NCBI GenBank assembly: GCA_964406155.1
Contig: CAYOQR010000011.1
Coordinates: forward strand, 1 to 64,000
DNA: 64,000 bases
Direction of reading: 5' to 3'
Source of the DNA: Dongia_B sp964406155
GTDB taxonomy: Bacteria; Pseudomonadota; Alphaproteobacteria; Dongiales; Dongiaceae
Shown here piece after piece: positions 1 to 8,719 of the stretch (positions within the stretch are counted from its first letter, which is position 1; each line of letters starts with the position of its first letter). The position numbers and the translations under genes were made by a program. The notes below the pieces were generated by a model that was not told where the DNA came from, ran no database searches, and saw only the letters and a program-made list of their open reading frames with translations.

Positions 1-358
1 GCTGGTAGTAGTCGTAATAGGAGACGAAATATTCCACCGCGTTGTCGGGGAAGAAGCTCTTGAACTCGCCGTAAAGCTGCGCCGCCAGGGTCTTGTTGGG
101 CGCCATCACCAAAGCCGGGCGCTGCACCTGCTGGATGACATGGGCCATGGTGAAGGTCTTGCCCGAACCGGTGACGCCGAGCAGGACCTGGTCGCGATCC
201 GCGCGCTGAACACCCTCGATGAGCTCGGCGATGGCCTGCGGCTGATCGCCGGCCGGCTTGTAATCGGAGACGAGCTTGAAGGGCTTGCCGCCGGTCGGCT
301 GCGCGGCGGAGACGGGACGTTCCTCGATGACGGGATCGGCATGAAGCGGCTGTTTCAT
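1..358 (-). CDS. uvrB: UvrABC excinuclease subunit B, N-terminal part (cut by window edge)
   Basis: UvrB is the DNA-damage-verifying helicase-like subunit of nucleotide excision repair; it takes over the lesion from UvrA and recruits UvrC. The first 119 codons are present on the minus strand. They read MKQPLHADPVIEERP, then FKLVSDYKPAGDQPQAI, the Walker A motif GVTGSGKTF, the MAPNKTLAAQLY helicase motif and FFPDNAVEYFVSYYDYYQ, which matches the UvrB family closely. The start is the ATG at 356-358; about 10 residues precede the usual UvrB start, so a slightly later start is possible. A TATATA stretch lies about 5-10 bases upstream of that ATG. The rest of the gene lies to the left of the window. 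Confidence 0.95.
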   Translation of the reverse strand, partial: MKQPLHADPVIEERPVSAAQPTGGKPFKLVSDYKPAGDQPQAIAELIEGVQRADRDQVLLGVTGSGKTFTMAHVIQQVQRPALVMAPNKTLAAQLYGEFKSFFPDNAVEYFVSYYDYYQ

Positions 359-451
359 GGGCTCATATATAGCCTGCCCCCGGCGCGGTTTGAAGCGCCT
401 CCTGGCGGCAATGGCCTTACTCCAGGTGGGGTTTGGTGTCGGTAGCTGTCA

Positions 452-1882
452 TCAACTGACAAGGCGCAGCGGACCTGTCGCGGGAATCAGTTCGCGCAAG
501 GTCTCGGTCAGGCGCTGGGCGCCGCTTTGCGCCACGTTGAAGCGGAGAAAGCCGCCGCAGATGCGGCCGGTGCTGAAGACGTTTCCCGGTGCGAGAACGA
601 TGCCCCGATCCAGCGCGGCGCGGGCGACCGGCGCCGAATCGATGCCGTCCGGCAATTGCATCCACAGGAACATGCCGGCACTGGGCTGGACCCAACTGGT
701 CAAGCCGCAGGCCTCCAGGCGGCGCTGGGTCTGCGCCATTGCCTGGCGCAGCCGGCGGCGGATGGTCTCGACATGCTTGCGGTAGCTGCCATCGGCCAGC
801 AGGCGGTAGACCAGTTGCGCCGATACCTCGTTATTGCCGAAGCTGGCGGCGAGCTTGATGTCGGTCAGGCCGCTGATGCGGTCGGCGCGAGCGGCGATGA
901 AGCCGCAGCGGATCGCCGCCGAGAGGGTCTTTGAGAAACTGCCGAGATAGATCACCCGCTGCAACTGGTCGAGCGCCGCGAGGCGCGGGCCGGGATGTTC
1001 CTGGAAATCGAGAAAGATGTCGTCTTCGACGATCAGGAAATCATGCGCTTCGGCGAGGCGCAGCAGCCGGTGGGCGATGGCGGGGCTCAGCAAGGCGCCG
1101 GTCGGGTTATGTAAGGCGGCATTGGAGAGATAGAGCTTCGGCCGGTAGCGCGCCGCCAATTCGGCCATGCGGTCGAGGTCCGGGCCATCGGCAAGGCGCG
1201 GGACGCCAATCACCTGGGCGCGATGGCTGCGCAGATTGCCGAGGAAATTGAAATAGCAGGGATCGTCGACCATCACCGTGTCGCCCGGCTGCAGCAGGTA
1301 GCGGTGGACGAGATCGATCGCCTGGCTGCCGCTATCGGTCAGCAGAATGCTGTTGGGCGTGGCCGGCACCTCGATATCGGCGAGGCGGCGGACCAGTTGC
1401 TGGCGCAACGGGGCATAGCCTAGGGGTTGGCCGTATTCCAGGACCTGGCTTTGCCCCGCACCGGCCAGTTGCCGCAGGGCGCGGCGCAGATGTTCCTCGT
1501 TCAGCCAGGTAGGCGGCAGCCAGCCGCAACCGGGCTTCAGCATATTGCTGTCCATGGTCAGGGCCTGCCGCATGATCCAGATCGGATCGATGGCGTGGTC
1601 GCGGCTGTCTTCCGGCTCGGAAAGGTTGAGGGCCGGCCGCTGGCCGGCGACGAAAAAGCCCGAGGCCGGCTTCGAGACCAGATAGCCTTGCGCCACCAGG
1701 CGGTCATAGGCCTCGATCACCGTGAACTTGCTGATGCCAAGCGTTGTCGCGAGCTGACGGATCGAGGGCAGACGGGTGCCGGGCAGCAGGTGGCGCTGCT
1801 CGATGCGCCCGGCGACGGCCAGGGTCAATTGCTCGACCAGCGGCCGGCCGTCGCGGCGATCCAGGGTCAGCTCCAGGGCCAT
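452..1882 (-). CDS. MocR-family (GntR HTH + aminotransferase class I) transcriptional regulator
   Basis: 476 aa. An N-terminal GntR-type winged helix (about residues 5-75, with LLPGTRLPSIRQLA and GISKFTVIEAYDRL) is followed by a fold-type I PLP aminotransferase domain. The presumed PLP lysine lies in LGSFSKTLSAAIRCGF. MocR proteins bind PLP or related ligands and usually control a nearby transporter or vitamin B6/amino-acid gene. I chose the ATG at 1882 because AAGG lies 8 bases upstream; a GTG at 1891 is also in frame. The promoter holds an inverted repeat GGTACAG...CTGTACC (1898-1920), and the same box recurs before the EamA transporter at 4689, which suggests one regulon. Which aminotransferase-like ligand it senses cannot be told from sequence. 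Confidence 0.9.
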   Translation of the reverse strand: MALELTLDRRDGRPLVEQLTLAVAGRIEQRHLLPGTRLPSIRQLATTLGISKFTVIEAYDRLVAQGYLVSKPASGFFVAGQRPALNLSEPEDSRDHAIDPIWIMRQALTMDSNMLKPGCGWLPPTWLNEEHLRRALRQLAGAGQSQVLEYGQPLGYAPLRQQLVRRLADIEVPATPNSILLTDSGSQAIDLVHRYLLQPGDTVMVDDPCYFNFLGNLRSHRAQVIGVPRLADGPDLDRMAELAARYRPKLYLSNAALHNPTGALLSPAIAHRLLRLAEAHDFLIVEDDIFLDFQEHPGPRLAALDQLQRVIYLGSFSKTLSAAIRCGFIAARADRISGLTDIKLAASFGNNEVSAQLVYRLLADGSYRKHVETIRRRLRQAMAQTQRRLEACGLTSWVQPSAGMFLWMQLPDGIDSAPVARAALDRGIVLAPGNVFSTGRICGGFLRFNVAQSGAQRLTETLRELIPATGPLRLVS

Positions 1883-1894
1883 CCATCCCACCTT

Positions 1895-1920
1895 ACCGGT
1901 ACAGATTGGTAAACTGTACC
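1895..1920. promoter_or_regulatory. Probable MocR operator (inverted repeat)
   Basis: ACCGGTACAG (1895-1904) and CTGTACC (1914-1920) form an inverted repeat (GGTACAG/CTGTACC, 9-base spacer) just upstream of the MocR start at 1882. The same CTGTACCGG box occurs three times before the EamA gene (4552-4579 and 4651-4659). Autoregulation by the MocR protein is inferred. Confidence 0.6.
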
Positions 1921-2009
1921 CTATAAGGCTGGTATCAGGCTAGCCCAGCGTCATTTCGGTCCGGCATCGCCCCCGACATTGTCCCTGGTAGGGAGGCGCC
2001 GAGGCAATG

Positions 2010-3719
2010 TCAGGCGGTCCGGATGCGACCGATAAAGGCGTCGACCTCGTCGGACAGTTGCGCCGCCTGTTGCGACAGGCCGCTCGCCGCCTCCAATACC
2101 TGGTTGGCGGCGCCACCGGATTCGGTCGCGGCATCATTGACCCCGACAATATTGCGCGACACCTCGCCGGTGCCGAGGGCGGCCTGCTGGACGTTGCGCG
2201 CGATTTCCTGGGTGGCGGCGCTCTGTTCCTCGACGGCGGAGGCAATGCCGGTGGCAATCTCGTTGATACGGCCGACCGTCGTGCCGATGCTGCGGATCGC
2301 ATCGACGGCGTCACCGGTTTCCTGCTGGATGGCGCCGATCTGGCCAGCGATCTCCTCGGTTGCCTTCGCCGTCTGGGTGGCCAGGCTCTTGACCTCGGAG
2401 GCGACGACGGCGAAACCCTTGCCGGCCTCTCCGGCCCGGGCGGCTTCGATGGTCGCGTTGAGGGCCAGCAGATTGGTCTGGCTGGCGATATCCTGAATGA
2501 TCTGCACGACGGTGCCGATCCGCTCGGCAGCGGCGGAAAGGCCGGCGACGCCGACATTGGTGCGCTCGACCTCGCCCACCGCTTCCTGGGCGATCCTTGC
2601 GGATTCCGACACCTGCCGGGTGATCTCGCCGATCGAGCTGGTCAATTCCTCGGCGGCGGTGGCAACGGTCTGGACATTGCCGGAGGCCTGCTCCGTTGCC
2701 GCCGCGACGGCGGTTGCCTGGCGGGCGGTTTCTTCGGCGATGGCCGACATGCTCTGGGCATTGCCCTGCAACTGGACAGCCGAGGCCGAGACCGCCTGGA
2801 CGATTCCCTTGACGCTGCGTTCGAAGCCGTCGGCCATCTCCTGCATGGCCCGGTTCTTGTCGATTTCGGCCTGGCGCTTCTGTTCCGCTGCCGCGGCTTC
2901 CATCTCGCGCGTCTTTGCCATGTTTTCCTTGAAGACGAAGGTCGTCTTGGCGATGGCGCCGATTTCGTCGCCGCGATCGGCGCCCGGAACATCGACCTGC
3001 AGATTGCCGGCGGCCAGTTGCCGCAGTACCTCGACGAGGCGCCGCAGCGGGCGGCTGATGCCGAACTGGGCGATCAGATAGCCGATGCCGAGACCGAACA
3101 GAACGCCGCCGATGCTGATGCCAAGGAGGGTATTGCGCATGGTGACATAGGTGTCGTGGGATTCCCGCGACACCGCGTCGGCCCGGCTGCTGAGATCGTC
3201 GCCCATGTCGCGCATCAATCGGCGCAGCTTTTCCGAGGCTTCCCGGCTCCGTTTCGCCGCCTGGAGAATTTCCAACTGCTTGGCTTCGACGGCGATCGAG
3301 CCGCCGACGCTCTCGGCGGTTTCCAAGGTCCTTTGCATGTCAGTAAGATAGGTGGCATAGGTCGCCTCGACATCCGCCATGATGGCAGAGCCGGACAGGT
3401 CCAGCATGGACTTCAAGCTGGCGAGGCGACGTTCTGCCTCGGCCTGTTCCTTTTCATTGATCGCGCGCACGGAGGCGATTTCCTCGGTCGTCGGATTGGC
3501 CGCCATGCGCATTTCGCCGCGATTCATCGCCGTCAGATTGACATTGATGCGCGGCGCCAGCGAGGCGGCGGCGGCAACTTCGGTGAGATGGCTGGCAGCG
3601 AGATCGAGCCGTTTCAGCGATACCGTCGCGGCAACGGAAATCGTGGCGATGGTGATGATCGAAAGTCCCACCAGCAACGAGATCTTCGCGAGAATGGAAA
3701 CATTCTTCAAGTGCAGCAT
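2010..3719 (-). CDS. Methyl-accepting chemotaxis protein
   Basis: 569 aa inner-membrane chemoreceptor. TM1 is near residues 8-30 (ILAKISLLVGLSIITIATIS), followed by a roughly 150-residue periplasmic helical sensor of the 4HB type. TM2 (LLGISIGGVLFGLGIGYLIA) leads into a HAMP domain and then a long coiled-coil signalling domain with the hallmark hairpin tip QTNLLALNATIEAARAGEAG and GFAVVASEVKSLA. It should relay ligand binding to CheA/CheW. The ATG at 3719 is preceded by AGGAG with 8-base spacing; an in-frame ATG at 3755 has no ribosome-binding site. The protein ends VDAFIGRIRTA without a CheR-tethering pentapeptide. No che genes are nearby, so it is an orphan receptor of unknown ligand. Confidence 0.95.
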   Translation of the reverse strand: MLHLKNVSILAKISLLVGLSIITIATISVAATVSLKRLDLAASHLTEVAAAASLAPRINVNLTAMNRGEMRMAANPTTEEIASVRAINEKEQAEAERRLASLKSMLDLSGSAIMADVEATYATYLTDMQRTLETAESVGGSIAVEAKQLEILQAAKRSREASEKLRRLMRDMGDDLSSRADAVSRESHDTYVTMRNTLLGISIGGVLFGLGIGYLIAQFGISRPLRRLVEVLRQLAAGNLQVDVPGADRGDEIGAIAKTTFVFKENMAKTREMEAAAAEQKRQAEIDKNRAMQEMADGFERSVKGIVQAVSASAVQLQGNAQSMSAIAEETARQATAVAAATEQASGNVQTVATAAEELTSSIGEITRQVSESARIAQEAVGEVERTNVGVAGLSAAAERIGTVVQIIQDIASQTNLLALNATIEAARAGEAGKGFAVVASEVKSLATQTAKATEEIAGQIGAIQQETGDAVDAIRSIGTTVGRINEIATGIASAVEEQSAATQEIARNVQQAALGTGEVSRNIVGVNDAATESGGAANQVLEAASGLSQQAAQLSDEVDAFIGRIRTA

Positions 3720-3900
3720 TCTCTTCACTCCTGACCGCCTCAACGGGTCATACAATTCGAAAACAGGTATCGCATCATGCTGTGGTGATGGGGTTAAATG
3801 CCGATAAAGAATTCCCGCATAATTCGCATGGAGGATTTCCTTGAGGATGAGCGGAGGAGACGATCATATGAGTACGGGGTGACAAGCGGGACTGAACTGC

Positions 3901-4515
3901 GTGAATGACGGCGATGATGTGTCGCAGCGGCTTATTGCGTTGCGAGCGCGACACCGGCTTTCGCAAGAGGCGCTTGGCGAGTTGTTAGGGGTCGATCAAG
4001 CGACCGTTTCGCGATGGGAACGGGGTGTCCAGCGACCGGCGCGGATGCTCCGGCACAGGGTGCGCGAGCTGCTGTTGGAGACCGGGGAGGCTGGGCGGCA
4101 GGTGCGGGCCCTGGATTTCATCCGGCATTCGCCTTTCCCGATGATGGCCTTCGACAGTCAGTTCGTCATCTTCGCGACCTCCCGGGCTTTCAATGAACAC
4201 TATCGGCGCAACTCCGCGCATTTCGAGGGCCGCTCATTCAAGAAGGATGCGACGGTCGATCTCGAGGAGGCGATGCGGATCGCCCAGCGGAAACGCTTCT
4301 TGAGCGGGGTGATCGGTGCGGCGAGGGTCATTGCCCGGACCCGGGAGCCGGACGGCAGTCATGCGCATATCGACGCCGTCTGGACACCTCTGCATCTGCC
4401 CTCGGGGCACCGGGTGATCCTGTCGCAGTTCAGCTATATCGATGCCGAAGTCTTTCGCCATCGTCGCGGCAAGTACGGGCTCTTTTCGATCCCACCCCAT
4501 ACGCTGACAGGATAA
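3901..4515 (+). CDS. XRE-family HTH regulator with PAS-like C-terminal region
   Basis: 204 aa. Residues about 8-60 form a classical XRE helix-turn-helix (RHRLSQEALGELLGVDQA, then TVSRWERGVQRP). The C-terminal part, from LDFIRHSPFPMMAFDSQFVIFATSRAFNEHYRR onward, resembles a PAS sensory domain, because it opens with the usual sequence of a PAS core asking what the input is (IRHSPFPMMAFD). The start is GTG at 3901 with only a weak upstream purine stretch, so the start is uncertain. It diverges from the chemoreceptor and lies before the EamA gene. No ligand or target can be assigned. Confidence 0.8.
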   Translation: MNDGDDVSQRLIALRARHRLSQEALGELLGVDQATVSRWERGVQRPARMLRHRVRELLLETGEAGRQVRALDFIRHSPFPMMAFDSQFVIFATSRAFNEHYRRNSAHFEGRSFKKDATVDLEEAMRIAQRKRFLSGVIGAARVIARTREPDGSHAHIDAVWTPLHLPSGHRVILSQFSYIDAEVFRHRRGKYGLFSIPPHTLTG

Positions 4516-4551
4516 TCCGCCGGCCGGGTAAGCCGCCGACCGGATAAGCCG

Positions 4552-4579
4552 ACTGTACCGGCTGTTGCGCCGGTACAGT
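4552..4579. promoter_or_regulatory. Perfect 10-bp inverted repeat upstream of EamA gene (operator-like)
   Basis: ACTGTACCGG (4552-4561) and CCGGTACAGT (4570-4579) form a perfect 10-bp inverted repeat with an 8-base spacer, in the promoter region of the EamA gene at 4689. A further half-site CTGTACCGG lies at 4651-4659, about 30 bases before the start codon. The boxes match those at the MocR promoter (1895-1920). There is no T-tract, so an operator fits better than a terminator. Confidence 0.6.
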
Positions 4580-4688
4580 GAAGTCCGCTGCCGGCGGGCT
4601 GCATCTGTCATCCCTTCCGCCAGCCTGCTTCAGTGCCGGCCAGATTGAACCTGTACCGGCAGAAATTGTCCTGGCAAGGGAGTGACGC

Positions 4689-5633
4689 ATGACCGCCGCG
4701 ACTGCATCATCGGGATATTCGGCGCCGCCGCGGATCGGCCTGGGCTTTCTCTGCGGCTTCATCGGCTGCGCGATCTTCGCCGGATCGCTGCCGGCCACCC
4801 GCCTGGCGGTTGCCGCATTCGATCCGCTCCTGGTGACGGCCGGCCGCGCCGTGGTGGCGGGTCTTCTGGGGGCCGCCCTGCTGGTCTGGCGCCGGCAGGC
4901 TTGGCCGTCCGCCGTGACCTGGGCACGGCTCTCGATCGTGGCCTTGGGCGTCGTGGTGGGATTCCCGCTTTTCAGCGCCTATGCCATGCATCTGGTGCCC
5001 GCCAATCACGGCATCGTCTTCGTCGGGCTGTTGCCACTGATGACGGCGGCGGCGGCGGTCTGGCGGGGCGGCGAGCGGCCGAAGCCCGTCTTCTGGCTGT
5101 TCGCGTCGCTGGGTGGGGCCGTGATTATCGGCTATGCTCTGTGGTCCGGCCGTCAGGCGGGACACGATTTCACCCTGCAGCCGGCCGATCTCGACATGTT
5201 GCTGGCGGTGGCGCTCTGCGGGCTCGGCTATGCCGAAGGAGCGGTCCTGGCGCGGCGCCTGGGCTCCTGGCAGGTGATCTGCTGGGCCCTGGTCCTGTCC
5301 CTGCCGGTCATGCTGCCGATCCTGGTCTGGAGCTGGGCCGATGCCGGGCTGAGCTGGGCCAGCCTCGCCGGAACGGCGGCGGGACCGCTCGGCGCCGGGC
5401 CGCTCTGGGGTTTTGCCTATGTCTGCCTGTTCAGCATGTTTATCGGCTTTTTCTTCTGGTATCACGGCCTGAAGCTGGGCGGCATCGCCCGGATCGGCCA
5501 GTTGCAGTTGGTCCAGCCCTTCATGGGCCTGGGCCTCGCGGCCCTGATGCTCGGCGAAACCATCCCCCCGGCGGCACCGATCGCCGCCGGTCTGGTGGTC
5601 GCCTGCGTCATCGGTGCCCGGAAGTTCGCCTGA
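4689..5633 (+). CDS. EamA/DMT-family metabolite exporter
   Basis: 314 aa integral inner-membrane protein with about ten hydrophobic segments in two EamA repeats (first repeat about residues 15-145, second about 170-310, with QLVQPFMGLGLAALMLGE near the end as in other EamA proteins). Members export amino acids and small metabolites; substrate unknown. ATG 4689 has GGGAG 6 bases upstream. Shared CTGTACC boxes tie its promoter to the MocR regulator at 452-1882, which is a usual pairing for MocR proteins, although here the two genes are separated by the chemoreceptor and the XRE gene. Confidence 0.9.
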   Translation: MTAATASSGYSAPPRIGLGFLCGFIGCAIFAGSLPATRLAVAAFDPLLVTAGRAVVAGLLGAALLVWRRQAWPSAVTWARLSIVALGVVVGFPLFSAYAMHLVPANHGIVFVGLLPLMTAAAAVWRGGERPKPVFWLFASLGGAVIIGYALWSGRQAGHDFTLQPADLDMLLAVALCGLGYAEGAVLARRLGSWQVICWALVLSLPVMLPILVWSWADAGLSWASLAGTAAGPLGAGPLWGFAYVCLFSMFIGFFFWYHGLKLGGIARIGQLQLVQPFMGLGLAALMLGETIPPAAPIAAGLVVACVIGARKFA

Positions 5634-5745
5634 GGGGATTCGCCTGACGGAAAAATGACCTGAACCGGGCAGATTTGCTGGCGAGATATGCCCCTAATGC
5701 GGTTGCGCCCCGAGGTCGTCGGCGGTATGGTCCGGGCCGTTTTGA

Positions 5746-5773
5746 GACAATCGCCCCGATTGTAGCGATTGTC
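5746..5773. promoter_or_regulatory. Inverted repeat upstream of aatA
   Basis: GACAATCGC (5746-5754) and GCGATTGTC (5765-5773) form a perfect 9-bp inverted repeat with a 10-base spacer that itself contains GATTGT. It lies 50 bases before the aatA start. An operator or a leader hairpin is possible; no regulator is suggested by the neighbours. Confidence 0.45.
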
Positions 5774-5823
5774 CCCTTGCGCCAACCGGCCCTTTGCGCC
5801 AACTCACCGAGCCAGAAAGCATC

Positions 5824-7026
5824 ATGTCCTTCATTTCCGAGCGTCTGAACCGCATTAAGCCGTCGCCCACGATTGCCGTTACGATGAAAGCCCGCGAGCT
5901 GAAGGCCGCTGGGCGCGATGTCATCGGTCTCGGTGCTGGCGAGCCGGATTTCGACACCCCGGAGAACATCAAGGCGGCGGCCATCGCCGCGATCAAGTCA
6001 GGCGACACCAAATACACCAATGTCGACGGTACCGATGCCTTGAAGAAGGCGATCTGTGCCAAGTTCAAGCGCGAGAACAACCTCGACTACAAGCCGGAAC
6101 AGGTGACGGTCGGCACCGGCGGCAAGCAGGTGCTCTATAACGCCCTGATGGCGACCTTGAATGAGGGCGACGAGGTGATCATTCCGGCGCCCTATTGGGT
6201 CTCCTATCCGGATATCGTTCTCCTGGCCGATGCCAAGCCGGTGGTCGTTGCCTGCAATGCCAACCACCAGTTCAAGCTGCAGGCCGAGGATCTGGATAAG
6301 GCGATCACGCCGAAGACAAAATGGCTGATCCTCAATTCGCCGTCGAACCCGACCGGCGCCGCCTATTCGCGCGCCGAGCTGAAGGCCCTGGCCGGCGTGC
6401 TGCTGAAGCATCCCCATGTCTGGGTGCTGACCGACGATATGTATGAGCATCTGGTCTATGACGACTTCAAGTTCGCGACCATCGCTGAGGTCGAGCCGAA
6501 GCTCTATGACCGCACGCTGACCATGAATGGCGTCTCGAAGTCCTATTGCATGACCGGCTGGCGCATCGGCTATGCCGCCGGTCCGGCGCAGCTCATCAAG
6601 GCGATCGCCAAGGTGCAGTCGCAATCGACCTCCAACCCGACCTCGATCAGTCAGGCGGCGGCGGTGGAAGCGCTGAACGGTCCGCAGGATTTCATCGCCA
6701 AGCACAATGTCAGCTTCAAGGCGCGCCGCGACCTGGTTGTCGACATGTTGAATCAGGCGCCGGGTCTGCATTGCCACAAGCCGGAAGGCGCCTTCTACGT
6801 CTATCCGTCCTGCGCCGGCGTGATCGGCAAGACGACGCCCGAGGGCAAGAAGATCGAGACCGACGACGATTTCGTCACCTATCTCCTGGAGGCGGAAGGC
6901 GTCGCGGCGGTCCAAGGCTCGGCCTTCGGCCTGTCGCCCTTCTTCCGCATTTCCTACGCGACCTCGACCGAGGCGCTGACGGAAGCCTGCACCCGCATCA
7001 TCCGGGCCTGCAAGGCGCTGAAATAA
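5824..7026 (+). CDS. aatA: Aspartate aminotransferase (class I, Igamma subgroup)
   Basis: 400 aa, the usual length for the AatA/AspC subgroup of alphaproteobacteria. It transfers the amino group of aspartate to 2-oxoglutarate in the cytoplasm using PLP. Diagnostic stretches are GLGAGEPDFDTPENIK, NSPSNPTGAAYS, the PLP-lysine motif GVSKSYCMTGWRIGY (K239) and FFRISYATS with the substrate arginine. An in-frame ATG 10 codons upstream exists, but MSFISERLNRIKPSPT is the conserved start. It is monocistronic, with its own terminator at 7052-7092. Confidence 0.95.
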   Translation: MSFISERLNRIKPSPTIAVTMKARELKAAGRDVIGLGAGEPDFDTPENIKAAAIAAIKSGDTKYTNVDGTDALKKAICAKFKRENNLDYKPEQVTVGTGGKQVLYNALMATLNEGDEVIIPAPYWVSYPDIVLLADAKPVVVACNANHQFKLQAEDLDKAITPKTKWLILNSPSNPTGAAYSRAELKALAGVLLKHPHVWVLTDDMYEHLVYDDFKFATIAEVEPKLYDRTLTMNGVSKSYCMTGWRIGYAAGPAQLIKAIAKVQSQSTSNPTSISQAAAVEALNGPQDFIAKHNVSFKARRDLVVDMLNQAPGLHCHKPEGAFYVYPSCAGVIGKTTPEGKKIETDDDFVTYLLEAEGVAAVQGSAFGLSPFFRISYATSTEALTEACTRIIRACKALK

Positions 7027-7051
7027 GTCGGCAACTGCCGATATCGGAAAG

Positions 7052-7092
7052 AACCCGGCCTGCGCGGTGTGCGAAGGCCGGGTTTTCTTTTT
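7052..7092 (+). terminator. Rho-independent terminator of aatA
   Basis: AACCCGGCCT (7052-7061) pairs perfectly with AGGCCGGGTT (7075-7084), followed by a T-rich run (7083-7092). It lies 25 bases after the aatA stop. Confidence 0.9.
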
Positions 7093-7155
7093 GAGGAGAG
7101 GCGGTTTCAGCTCACACGGAAAATCGCCTTTGCGATTGCCTGCGAGCATCCGGTT

Positions 7156-8652
7156 TCAGAGCATCGGCAAGGGCCGGGTGTGCTCCACCTTGGCGCCCTG
7201 CAACGCGTCGGCGGAAATGCCCAACAGTTTCAGAATCGTCGGCGCGACCTGCGCCGTGGCAACCTTGGCCGTGACCGTCTCGTGTTTGAGGTCAGGGGCG
7301 GCAATCAAGAGGGCGACATGGCGGTCGTCATCGGCAAAGCCGCCATGCTCCGCCTTCTTGGCGGAATCCGGCTTGGTATAGATCACGCCATGTTCGGCCT
7401 CGACGATGATATCCGGAACCCGTGAATCCTTTTTCGGATCGGTGAACATTCGTATCAGCTCGGGACCATAGAGGATCTTGCTGATACCGGCCGCGCGGTG
7501 GTCCTGCTGCAGCTTCTTCACGACTGCAGCGGTACGGCCCTGGTCGGTCAGCCAGAGCAGCGCCACATCGTCGGCGCTGATCGCGGCCAGGAGATCGGGC
7601 TGGATGCCATTCACGAGGCCCGGGATCAGTTTCTCGTCGACGATCCGGCGCTTGGCGGGATCGATCGGCGATTGGCCGTGTTTGGCGGTGATGATGATCG
7701 CCGTCGAGCCGGCCAGGTTCCGTGCCTTCAAAGCATCCAGAATCTTCTGCAGCGAGGCGTCAGTATGATCCAGCGCGTTCTGCAGGCCGCTTGACGGCTT
7801 GCGGCTGGCATCGACGTAACCTTCCAGTTTCTGGGCGACGCTGACCTGCTGGAAGTTGAACCCGAAGACGGTCGGCACCGTCGTCTTCCGGCTGCCGGTA
7901 TGATCCGTGCCGTTGATCTCATTGATCACGGCCTGGACCTTCAGGTCGTCGTATTTTTCCGTCGCATCGATCGAACTGGTGATGCTGTCCGACTTGCCTT
8001 CGATATTGGATTCGATTTCCGGCGTGTAGAGATCGTCGACACCTTTGCCGCTCGGCCCCTGGGCCAGATCATAGGCCAGGTGCTTGTCGGACCATGCCGT
8101 ATAGCCGCCGGCGCCCTTGATCGCTTCGAAGATCGTGTTCACCCGCAGGAACTGGTGCGGATAGACCGGCGTGCAGCCTTTTGCCGGATCGCGCGGCAGC
8201 TTCTTGGCGTCGAGGCTGCCTCCGCCATCGAGTTTATCGGGATTGAGGTCCACTGTTTCGTCATAGTCGACTTCGGTGCCCTTTTTCGAGCAGTCCGAGC
8301 CGGGCGCCGCCAAGGCCCGGTCATAGCTGACGTCGTAATAGACGCCGGTCGTCTTCGGCGAGGCGCCGGTCAGCAGGGCGGTGAGGCCGGGAAACGAATC
8401 CGACGGGGCCGGCGCATAGGCCTGCGTGTAAGTGACACCCGACTTCGCCAGGGCGGCGAGGGCGGAAGAGGGATGCGCCCTGATATAGGTTGCCAGATCG
8501 CTGGCATGGAGCCCGTCCACACTGATCAGCAGGACATGTTCCAACTTGGTTGAGGCGGCATGGCCCGTACTGGCAAGAAAGGGGCCAACTAGGAAGGAAG
8601 TGGCGAGGGTCGCCATGCCGAGCGTGGTGAGCCTGGACTTTGCGGAATGCAT
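7156..8652 (-). CDS. Secreted type I phosphodiesterase / nucleotide pyrophosphatase (alkaline phosphatase superfamily)
   Basis: 498 aa. An N-terminal signal peptide (SRLTTLGMATLATSFLVGPF, cleavage near GHAAS) directs it to the periplasm. The catalytic domain shows HVLLISVDGLHASDL (first metal aspartate), APAPSDSFPGLTALLTG (nucleophile in DSFPG), TAKHGQSP and EHGGFADDDRHVALLIA, as in the PF01663 phosphodiesterases that cleave phosphoesters. The ATG at 8652 has AGGG about 10 bases upstream; an ATG at 8658 is equally possible. A good Pho box lies at 8702-8719, so phosphate-starvation control by PhoB is likely. The gene is convergent with aatA and divergent from msrP. Confidence 0.85.
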   Translation of the reverse strand: MHSAKSRLTTLGMATLATSFLVGPFLASTGHAASTKLEHVLLISVDGLHASDLATYIRAHPSSALAALAKSGVTYTQAYAPAPSDSFPGLTALLTGASPKTTGVYYDVSYDRALAAPGSDCSKKGTEVDYDETVDLNPDKLDGGGSLDAKKLPRDPAKGCTPVYPHQFLRVNTIFEAIKGAGGYTAWSDKHLAYDLAQGPSGKGVDDLYTPEIESNIEGKSDSITSSIDATEKYDDLKVQAVINEINGTDHTGSRKTTVPTVFGFNFQQVSVAQKLEGYVDASRKPSSGLQNALDHTDASLQKILDALKARNLAGSTAIIITAKHGQSPIDPAKRRIVDEKLIPGLVNGIQPDLLAAISADDVALLWLTDQGRTAAVVKKLQQDHRAAGISKILYGPELIRMFTDPKKDSRVPDIIVEAEHGVIYTKPDSAKKAEHGGFADDDRHVALLIAAPDLKHETVTAKVATAQVAPTILKLLGISADALQGAKVEHTRPLPML

Positions 8653-8701
8653 GGTCATCAGTCCCTTGTGCTGTGGATCGATGAGACGCTAACCATCGGG
8701 C

Positions 8702-8719
8702 GTGAGAGATTCGTGACAG
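8702..8719 (-). promoter_or_regulatory. Putative Pho box
   Basis: On the minus strand the sequence reads CTGTCACGAATCTCTCAC: two 7-mers CTGTCAC and CTCTCAC, 11 bases apart, close to the PhoB consensus CTGTCAT-N4-CTGTCAT. It ends about 50 bases upstream of the phosphodiesterase start, the right place for PhoB activation. Confidence 0.65.
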
